Assembly (NCBI GenBank): GCA_910578865.1
Contig: CAJTRM010000006.1
Coordinates: forward strand, 67,978 to 131,977
Length of the DNA stretch: 64,000 nt
Direction of reading: 5' to 3'
Source: an uncultured Dorea sp.
GTDB lineage: Bacteria; Bacillota_A; Clostridia; Lachnospirales; Lachnospiraceae
Every line of letters starts with the position of its first letter. The first letter of the stretch is position 1. Both the position numbers and the translations under genes were made by a program. The notes under the pieces are model-generated. The model saw only the letters and a program-made list of their open reading frames with translations, was not told the origin of the DNA and did not search any database. This document shows positions 58,025 to 64,000 of this stretch, piece by piece.

Positions 58025-59692
58025 TTATTTTTCTGAATCCAGACAGGTATCCAGCACCTTGCGGACAGCCCCATACCCTTCCAGTTCTGACCTCAGGATC
58101 TCCTCGATCCGTTCTCCGATACCGGCCTCATACAGATCCACACCGAAAATATTCTTATTTGACAGGATCTTCCTTGCCTTGTCTCCAAGACTTTCCGGAT
58201 TCCCCACCACTACACCGGCAAGCTGCTCCCGGAGTTCCTCATTCATGGGATCCGGAGACAGCTCATAATGGTTCCCTGCATCGTCAATTGCCAGCAGATA
58301 TCTCAGCCAGCCTGCAATGGCAAGGGGGATTGCCCTTAATCTGCCCGCGTCTCCGTCTCTTTCTATATACGCCTTTACCGTCTCCCCAAAGCGGATCCCG
58401 ACGCCCTGGGAAATATCCGTCACAAGCCTCTGTACCGTATCGCCCAGATACGGGTTCGGGAATCTCTCATACAGGCATTCGTCCAGGAATTCCTTAGGAG
58501 AGATAATCTTTGGATCCGGCACAACCTCCATTCCTTCCGCTCCAATGGCCTCTGCAAACTTAAGCGAAGCCGCATCTTTCATCTGGTCAGAAAACAATGT
58601 ATATCCCAGGACACAGCCATACGGCCCCAGCGCAGAGTGCACCGGATTCAGGCACACAGTTACTTTCATACGTTCTGATCGATTTACTGTGTCCCTGTCT
58701 GTCATATAGACACCGCCCTCTTCCAGCGGCGGGCGTCCGTTCGGAAAATGATCCTCCACCACAAGGTACTGAGGGCCTTCCGCATTAATATACGGTGCAA
58801 TATACGTCCTTTTGGAAGTGACGACCGGCCGCATATCTTCGACACCGGACTTCTCAAGTCTCTCTGCGATCTCCTCGCTCGGACGCGGTGTAATCTTATC
58901 GATCATCGTCCATGGAAAAGCAATCTTCGCTTCATCACTGATATATTCTATAAATGCATCTTCCACATATCCTTTTTCCTTCCATTCTGCTGCCAGCTCC
59001 AGGACAGACCCCCGAAGAACCGAACCATTTCCGGAACAATTATCCATAGAAACGAGAGCAAGCGGGGCTCCCCCTGCCCGGAAACGCTCCAGCAGCATAG
59101 CTGTCACAATCGCCATGGCACACCGGGCCTTCTCAGGGCCGTTTTCAATATCCTCTTTCACAAAAGAGAAATAGGCTCCGTCCGCGTCCCTCAGTGCATA
59201 ACCCTTCTCGGTGATCGTAAAGGATACCATCTGAAGGCCCGGCGTACGGAAAATCTCTTTTAACCGCTCCCACTCCTGCTCTTCACCGGACATTGCTTTT
59301 ACCGCCTCAGTCATGGAACCAAGAACCCTTTTATCTACAGTGCCGTCATTATGGAGGATCACACTCAGTCCAAGATTGTCAAACGGCCGGTAGATCTTGT
59401 CAACAAGGTCGAAATCAAAGCTCTCCACACAGGTGATCCCTTTGTCCATGCTTCCGTTATTCAACAATTGATCTGCAATCCCGCCCAGGAAAATACGGAA
59501 GATATTTCCAATCCCAAAGTGCACCCATACCGGTTCCTTCCTTGTCCTTTCCGCAACCTCAGCCACATCATAAGACGGAAGTGTAATTCCCGCAGACTCC
59601 CAGGCCTCCCGCTCCTTTAAACCTTCAATCGTAAGTTTCATGTGATTCTCGCCGATTCCGTCTGTCACTGCCACTTTCATTTTACCGTCCAT
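58025..59692 (-). CDS. Mannitol dehydrogenase-family oxidoreductase (fructuronate reductase-like)
   Basis: The 555-residue protein has the long-chain polyol dehydrogenase/mannonate oxidoreductase fold: the N-terminal NAD-binding part with VHFGIGNIFRIFLGG and the C-terminal helical domain with active-site PRPSEE and KRTYIAPYIN segments. Members include UxuB, MtlD and UxaB; the length is slightly above the usual 480-540. I kept the ATG at 59690-59692 because AGGAGGTAATACC precedes it, although an ATG 51 bp inside is possible. Next to an AllA-like cupin and an Rbs-type importer, it probably oxidises the imported sugar alcohol or acid (inference). Confidence 0.85.
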   Translation of the reverse strand: MDGKMKVAVTDGIGENHMKLTIEGLKEREAWESAGITLPSYDVAEVAERTRKEPVWVHFGIGNIFRIFLGGIADQLLNNGSMDKGITCVESFDFDLVDKIYRPFDNLGLSVILHNDGTVDKRVLGSMTEAVKAMSGEEQEWERLKEIFRTPGLQMVSFTITEKGYALRDADGAYFSFVKEDIENGPEKARCAMAIVTAMLLERFRAGGAPLALVSMDNCSGNGSVLRGSVLELAAEWKEKGYVEDAFIEYISDEAKIAFPWTMIDKITPRPSEEIAERLEKSGVEDMRPVVTSKRTYIAPYINAEGPQYLVVEDHFPNGRPPLEEGGVYMTDRDTVNRSERMKVTVCLNPVHSALGPYGCVLGYTLFSDQMKDAASLKFAEAIGAEGMEVVPDPKIISPKEFLDECLYERFPNPYLGDTVQRLVTDISQGVGIRFGETVKAYIERDGDAGRLRAIPLAIAGWLRYLLAIDDAGNHYELSPDPMNEELREQLAGVVVGNPESLGDKARKILSNKNIFGVDLYEAGIGERIEEILRSELEGYGAVRKVLDTCLDSEK

Positions 59693-59757
59693 GGTATTAC
59701 CTCCTGATTTACACGTTCTTTAACTTATTACATTTCGTAAAAATACTTTCCCGGAAA

Positions 59758-60252
59758 TCATAATACAATCTCAAACCATTCCTCTTCCTTCAGTTCAACA
59801 ACCGTACAGTCATTCGCGTAAGTACATTCCGGAAGAATGATCATTGCATGCAGTTCTTCCTCATGTACCGGAAGAGGTGCAAGATGCCAGACTGCGGTAT
59901 TGATCTTCACCAGAGTCCCCCGGGGGATGACAAAGGCTTCCGTAAGCCCGGTAACCGGTGTGCCTCCTGAAGCCGGCGCCACATGGATGATCATGTCATC
60001 ATTCAGCGGAAGGATCATCTCCGGTGTTGTCGTATGATATTCCACAGCTTTTACCGTCATGTGTTCCTCCTTCCTTACCGTGATCGGTGAATAGCCGATG
60101 CGGGTGGATGCCGACTCGCTGATCCGGTCCGGATAGAACTTATGGATTTCTCCCTCCAGGGCGTATCCGTCCGGACGGAGCATATCATAATAAACTCCAT
60201 AAGGCGCAAATGCTTCTCTGTTTACAGGTATTGCTTTTACTATATTCATCAT
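59758..60252 (-). CDS. Ureidoglycolate lyase (AllA)-like cupin protein
   Basis: The 164-residue protein starts MMNIVKAIPVNREAFAPYGV and has the AllA/ureidoglycolate-lyase-family cupin pattern (TVKAVEYHTTTPEMILPLND; AFVIPRGTLVKINTAVWHLA followed by PLPVHEEELHAMIIL). AllA makes glyoxylate and urea from ureidoglycolate, but the gene lies in a sugar operon, so a related lyase or epimerase reaction is likelier here (inference). A second ATG 3 bp inside has slightly better spacing to GAGGAG. It lies 65 bp upstream of the dehydrogenase gene. Confidence 0.7.
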   Translation of the reverse strand: MMNIVKAIPVNREAFAPYGVYYDMLRPDGYALEGEIHKFYPDRISESASTRIGYSPITVRKEEHMTVKAVEYHTTTPEMILPLNDDMIIHVAPASGGTPVTGLTEAFVIPRGTLVKINTAVWHLAPLPVHEEELHAMIILPECTYANDCTVVELKEEEWFEIVL

Positions 60253-60309
60253 TTCTCTCCTCTCTTCCAGGTACAGTAAATGATCTGTGGCTTGTTTTAC
60301 TATACCAGA

Positions 60310-60348
60310 TATTCAAAATCCCAGCAAACGCAATATCTGCCGGGATTT
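60310..60348 (-). terminator. Stem-loop between the ABC permease and AllA-like genes
   Basis: AAATCCCAGC (60316-60325) and GCCGGGATTT (60339-60348) pair with one wobble. On the minus strand the stem ends in TTTTGAATAT. It may stop part of the transcription between the importer genes and the enzyme genes. Confidence 0.65.
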
Positions 60349-60369
60349 ATCTTATGACGTCTCTGCTAA

Positions 60370-61323
60370 TTAGTTTTCTCTCTTCTTTTTCTGTATACAG
60401 TCAAAGCCAACAGCAAGTGCAAGAACAACACCCATAACAATCTTCTGTGCATAGGAGCTTACATTCATAAGCACCATACCGTTTTTCAAAGCGCCGATAA
60501 TAAATGTACCGGCCACAACTCCTGACATCTTGCCATAACCGCCTGTCACAGATACTCCGCCCAGAACTACGCAGGTGATAACCTCGAACTCAAATCCTTC
60601 CCCTCCGGTTGAGGTATTTCCGGATGCCGTACGGGATAATAAAACGATACCTGCAAGACCTGAAAAGAAACCTGCAATTGCAAATATGAGATATTTGATC
60701 CTCCCTACACGGATACCGGAAAGCTTTGCAGCTTCGGCATTTCCGCCTACTGCGTAGAAGTATCGTCCGAAATAACTCTTATTTAAAATAAATGATCCGA
60801 GGGCAAAGCAGACGATCATAATAATTACCGGAATAGGTATCACCCAAATATACCCCTGCCCGATCATTGCAAATCCCTTAGAAAAGCCGCTGATCGGCAT
60901 ACCGCCGCACATGATCAGAGCCAGTCCCATAAAGGATGTCTGCGTTGCAAATGTGGCGATCAGCGCCGGAATACCGATCGTAGACACCATAAAACCATTC
61001 AGTACCCCGATCAAGGTCGCGGCAGCCAATGAAACAAGGACCGCAATAACAGGATGAACTCCCATTTCGACCATCATATAAGCACACAGGATGTTAACAA
61101 ATGAAATAACCGCACCTGTAGACAGATCGATATCTCCAAGCAGGATGACGAACGTCATACCGATAGACGCAATACCATACATTGATACCTGACGCAGCAA
61201 TGTAAGCAGGTTATTTGGATTAATAAATCTCGGGTTCGCAATAGTAAACACAATCACAAGGACTATCAGCACAAGCCAGATTGCCTTGTCTTTTATTTGA
61301 TTAGCAACTTTATTCGTTTTCAT
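60370..61323 (-). CDS. Sugar ABC transporter permease, RbsC type (CUT2)
   Basis: The 317-residue protein has about eight to ten transmembrane helices and the CUT2 motif (GNAEAAKLSGIRVGRIKYLI; TGGYGKMSGVVAGTFIIGAL). It forms the channel of a ribose-type importer with the ATPase and receptor genes upstream. I chose the ATG at 61321-61323, preceded by GAGGAGGTCAAGA; it overlaps the end of the ATPase gene by 14 bp. Confidence 0.93.
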   Translation of the reverse strand: MKTNKVANQIKDKAIWLVLIVLVIVFTIANPRFINPNNLLTLLRQVSMYGIASIGMTFVILLGDIDLSTGAVISFVNILCAYMMVEMGVHPVIAVLVSLAAATLIGVLNGFMVSTIGIPALIATFATQTSFMGLALIMCGGMPISGFSKGFAMIGQGYIWVIPIPVIIMIVCFALGSFILNKSYFGRYFYAVGGNAEAAKLSGIRVGRIKYLIFAIAGFFSGLAGIVLLSRTASGNTSTGGEGFEFEVITCVVLGGVSVTGGYGKMSGVVAGTFIIGALKNGMVLMNVSSYAQKIVMGVVLALAVGFDCIQKKKREN

Positions 61324-62833
61324 TCTTGACCTCCTCAATACCGGCTGCTGATGCATATGCCATAATCGTCTCCTGGTTGAACTCTTCTTTGCTGAGTTCA
61401 CCGGTCATCTTCCCTTCTGCCAACACGATAACCCTGTCGGACATACCCATTAACTCTTCCATCTCAGAAGAAATCATCAGGATTGCCTTCCCTTCTTTTT
61501 CTACCAGGTCATTCATCAATTTGTAGATCTCATATTTCGCCCCTACGTCAATACCTCTTGTGGGCTCGTCAAATATGATCAACTCAGAATCTGCCGCAAG
61601 CCATCTTCCCAGGATTACCTTCTGCTGATTACCGCCGCTTAGGTTTTTAACAAGCTGGTTCAGAGACGGAGTTTTAATTGCCATGTTTTTCTGATACTTC
61701 TCAGCAATCTCTTTCTCTTTCCTCGAATTAATAATACTGAATTTTGAATTTTTCTCGTATATCGGCATATTGATATTGTTTTTAATGGATATACCAAGCA
61801 TAGCGCCATGGCGTTTTCTGTCTTCAGGCACCAGCGCGATCCCCAGGTCAATTGCCTCTCTCGGACTTTTCGGGTTGATCTCCATCCCTTTATATATCAT
61901 CTTCCCGGACTCCTTCGCCGCAGCGCCGAAGATCAGCTGTGCAAGCTCTGTCCGTCCTGCGCCGACCAGGCCTCCTAATCCAAGGATCTCTCCCCTGTGG
62001 ATCTTCAGGCTGATATTCTCATCCCCATTGCCTGTAACATTCTGAAGTTCGAGAAGTACGTCACTTTTATCAACACAATCCTTCCTCGGCGGATAAGACT
62101 CTGTCAACTCACGTCCGACCATCAGCTGGATCAATTCCTGAACCTGGCTGTTCTTCGTGATCAGTGTTTTCACATATTCTCCGTCCCGCAGCACCAGAAT
62201 CCGGTCGGACAACCGGTAAATCTCTTCCAGCCTGTGGGAAATATATATAATGGAAATCCCTTCCTCACGAAGCTGCTCAACAACCTCGAACATACTCTCA
62301 ACCTCTGCACTGGTGAGCGGTGCGGAAGGCTCATCCATAATGAGAATCCTGGCGTCCTGCTGGATTGCCTTTGCAATCTCGACCATCTGCTGGTATCCGA
62401 CCGTCAGATTCTTCATAAGTTCTTTCGGATTGATCTTGATATGTAAACGCTCAAAAGCTTTGGCTGCTTCGGCTTCCATCGCTTTTTTATCTACCACGAT
62501 CCCTTTCCTGATCGGACGTCCCAGGAACAGGTTTTCCGCTGCCGACAACTCTTTTACATTGTTAAATTCCTGATAGATAATTGCAATTCCATTCTCTGCC
62601 GCCAGCGTAGGCGTCATACTCGTGAATTCCTTGTTATTGACTATTATTTTGCCGGAGGTTGGAACAACCGCTCCAGAACAACATTTGATCAAGGTTGATT
62701 TTCCGGCACCATTTTCTCCGATCAAGGCCAGAATCTCCCCCTTCTTCAACTCAAGAGTAACGTCTTTCAGCGCAACGACACCCGGGTATTCTTTTCTGAT
62801 ATGCTGTAATTGCAATACATAATTTTCGCTCAT
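61310..62833 (-). CDS. Sugar ABC transporter ATP-binding protein, RbsA type (CUT2)
   Basis: The 507-residue protein has two fused ATPase domains. The first has Walker A LIGENGAGKSTLIKC, Walker B ILIMDEPSAPLT and an H-loop YISHRLEEI; the signature is NLTVGYQQMVEIAKA. The second has GLVGAGRTELAQLIF (degenerate Walker A), NLSGGNQQKVILGRW and LIIFDEPTRGIDVGAKYEI. This is the RbsA/MglA arrangement. It energises the RbsC-type permease. Confidence 0.95.
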   Translation of the reverse strand: MSENYVLQLQHIRKEYPGVVALKDVTLELKKGEILALIGENGAGKSTLIKCCSGAVVPTSGKIIVNNKEFTSMTPTLAAENGIAIIYQEFNNVKELSAAENLFLGRPIRKGIVVDKKAMEAEAAKAFERLHIKINPKELMKNLTVGYQQMVEIAKAIQQDARILIMDEPSAPLTSAEVESMFEVVEQLREEGISIIYISHRLEEIYRLSDRILVLRDGEYVKTLITKNSQVQELIQLMVGRELTESYPPRKDCVDKSDVLLELQNVTGNGDENISLKIHRGEILGLGGLVGAGRTELAQLIFGAAAKESGKMIYKGMEINPKSPREAIDLGIALVPEDRKRHGAMLGISIKNNINMPIYEKNSKFSIINSRKEKEIAEKYQKNMAIKTPSLNQLVKNLSGGNQQKVILGRWLAADSELIIFDEPTRGIDVGAKYEIYKLMNDLVEKEGKAILMISSEMEELMGMSDRVIVLAEGKMTGELSKEEFNQETIMAYASAAGIEEVKNENE

Positions 62834-62859
62834 ATTTTACCCCCGTGACTATATTATTC

Positions 62860-62882
62860 GGAGGCGGTTTGAAGCCGCCTCC
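62860..62882 (-). repeat. Intercistronic stem-loop between receptor and ATPase genes
   Basis: GGAGGCGG (62860-62867) and CCGCCTCC (62875-62882) form a perfect 8-bp GC-rich stem with a 7-nt loop. No T-run follows, so mRNA protection of the receptor message is likelier than termination. Confidence 0.6.
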
Positions 62883-62927
62883 CAGGTTATTATCATTTAC
62901 TGCCTATCCTCTCAGATCGTGGTACGA

Positions 62928-63941
62928 TTACATTCCTTTCTGGATATCTGCGATATTGTCACTGTTGATCTCCATAGTAGGCCTGTATACATTCTTCTCT
63001 GCGGAAAAATCTTCTCCGGAAAGAATTCTTTCAAACATTTCAAAACATGCCTGAGCCGTATCTGTGTTTGATCCCTCAAATCCTACGATTGCCCTTACAG
63101 CCTCGTCTCCTGCCTCCAGGGAATTTAACTGCTCCGATGTAACGTCTGTTGTGATGACTCCGACGTCCTCCGGAATCTTGCCTGCTCCGCCATACTCGGC
63201 CAGAAGTGCTGTGTTGGAACCAATCATAGCACCAGCGCCTACACCTACCCATACTTTACAGTCCGGGCTTGCCTGAAGCACTGTCTCCGCTTTGGACTGT
63301 ACTTCGTTGTTTACCACACCGTCAATCGTAGCCACGATCTCATAGTTGTCTTCACAGTTCTCTTTCAGGCCTGCCTCAATACCATTCTGCCTCTCTAACA
63401 GAACCTGTGTATCCGGCTTACCGATCACACATACCTGGGCCTTGTCATCTGCCGTGTAGTGTTCGTTAATGAACGCTGCTGCTGTTTTACCGATTTCTTT
63501 TCCCAGCTCTGTGTTGTCAAGAACCCAGTTAGCCGTTGTATTTTCCATCGGGTTGTCCCAGCACATAACTTTAATGCCTTCATCAAGCGCACGTCCGCAT
63601 ACCTCTTCCACTGCGTCTGCATCGTTTGGGTGAACCATGATCAGGTCACAACCTGATGTGATAAAATTCTCAATCTGCTCAATCTGTTTTGCGGAATTTT
63701 CCTCACAGCCAACGATCGTTGCATCGTACCCTTCGTTCTTCAGGATCTCTTCCAGTTTGCTCATAACGCCTGCCCAGTAAGCATTCTCATAATTCTGGAT
63801 CGTGATCCCGATCTTCTTGCCGCCTTCTCCACCGTCATCCTTCTTGTCCCCTCCGGATGTCGGTGACTTTGTGGTACACCCCATTGCCATGGCCGCGATC
63901 ATTGCCACACAACATACCACTGCTAAAACCTTTTTCTTCAT
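62928..63941 (-). CDS. Sugar ABC transporter substrate-binding lipoprotein, RbsB type
   Basis: The 337-residue protein starts MKKKVLAVVCCVAMIAAMAM with lipobox MAMGC. The mature part is a ribose-binding-like two-lobe receptor (GITIQNYENAYWAGVMSKLE; DLIMVHPNDADAVEEVC; VMCWDNPMENTTANW). It is the first gene of the importer and delivers its ligand to the RbsA/RbsC-type proteins. Ligand unknown; the downstream polyol/uronate dehydrogenase suggests a sugar alcohol or acid. TAGGAGGACGTATT precedes the ATG. Confidence 0.92.
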   Translation of the reverse strand: MKKKVLAVVCCVAMIAAMAMGCTTKSPTSGGDKKDDGGEGGKKIGITIQNYENAYWAGVMSKLEEILKNEGYDATIVGCEENSAKQIEQIENFITSGCDLIMVHPNDADAVEEVCGRALDEGIKVMCWDNPMENTTANWVLDNTELGKEIGKTAAAFINEHYTADDKAQVCVIGKPDTQVLLERQNGIEAGLKENCEDNYEIVATIDGVVNNEVQSKAETVLQASPDCKVWVGVGAGAMIGSNTALLAEYGGAGKIPEDVGVITTDVTSEQLNSLEAGDEAVRAIVGFEGSNTDTAQACFEMFERILSGEDFSAEKNVYRPTMEINSDNIADIQKGM

Positions 63942-63976
63942 AATACGTCCTCCTATCTCAATATTTGAAATTTGTC

Positions 63977-63996
63977 AATATATCTCCCGATATATT
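63977..63996. promoter_or_regulatory. Palindrome AATATATC-TCCC-GATATATT upstream of the RbsB-type gene
   Basis: A perfect 8-bp inverted repeat with a 4-nt centre ends 4 bp from the window edge, about 36 bp upstream of the RbsB-type start. It is a possible operator for the importer operon. The TTGACA overlapping it (63973-63978 on the minus strand) has no matching -10. Confidence 0.4.
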
Positions 63997-64000
63997 TTTA

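Noticed and set aside
63940..63978. Promoter TTGACA directly upstream of the RbsB-type gene
   Set aside because: The position 17 bp downstream reads TAGGAG, the ribosome binding site, so there is no -10; the match is probably chance.

Overview
The window looks like the chromosome of a gut Lachnospiraceae or closely related Clostridia (Bacillota, low to medium GC). The evidence is strong AGGAGG-type ribosome binding sites throughout, Firmicute gene neighbourhoods (gdpP-rplI-dnaB, rpsF-ssb-rpsR, rpsL-rpsG-fusA-tuf), a class B sortase, DUF951, a stand-alone small 2[4Fe-4S] ferredoxin and many sugar ABC importers with lipoprotein receptors. Most genes lie on the minus strand. I see no tRNA, rRNA, CRISPR array or complete insertion sequence. 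No gene-free stretch exceeds 300 bases; the longest is the 273-bp lacI intergenic region.

Region 1 (1-14.8 kb) is a carbohydrate-use island: a xylulokinase start at the left edge, an L-fucose/L-arabinose isomerase-family enzyme, a DUF4867 cupin, an AraC regulator, a PfkB kinase, an inserted Rpn-type nuclease, two tandem TIM-barrel isomerase paralogues, a CUT1-type ABC importer with its lipoprotein receptor, a Gfo/Idh/MocA dehydrogenase and a third TIM-barrel isomerase. A LacI regulator and an EamA transporter diverge from it. The two promoters in the divergent gap share their -35 region.

Region 2 (14.8-22.7 kb) is the most unusual part. A MerR regulator, an MFS carrier, two proteins related to the split glycine decarboxylase P-protein (GcvPA/GcvPB), a COG3199-type NAD-kinase-like protein and a GPH-type carrier are tightly packed in one direction. 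No gcvH, gcvT or glycine riboswitch is present. The PLP lysine is kept, but motifs conserved in true P-proteins are replaced. I read this as a candidate undescribed catabolic pathway using a P-protein paralogue on another substrate.

Region 3 (22.7-27.3 kb) is miscellaneous (DUF2130, HAD, half-size EamA) and ends in an AT-rich patch with an unrecognised ORF, a TipAS-type MerR regulator and a SEC-C remnant, probably acquired. Region 4 (27.3-39.6 kb) is mostly core: the str operon with its own promoters, a nucleotidyltransferase, an HD hydrolase, an orphan sugar receptor, ferredoxin, dnaB, rplI and gdpP.

Region 5 (39.8-48.1 kb) resembles the lacto-N-biose/galacto-N-biose pathway: an ABC importer, a NahK-like hexosamine kinase, a nucleotidyltransferase, GalE and NagB, with a divergent AraC regulator. 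The GH112 phosphorylase and the GalT-type enzyme are absent. Region 6 (48.2-57.4 kb) has a CBM9-like protein, an ABC-2 exporter with a two-component system, rpsF-ssb-rpsR, DUF951, sortase B and a cysteine desulfidase-family protein. Region 7 (57.5-64 kb) has a small membrane zinc-ribbon protein, a mannitol dehydrogenase-family oxidoreductase, an AllA-like cupin and an Rbs-type ABC importer cut off just after its start by the window edge.
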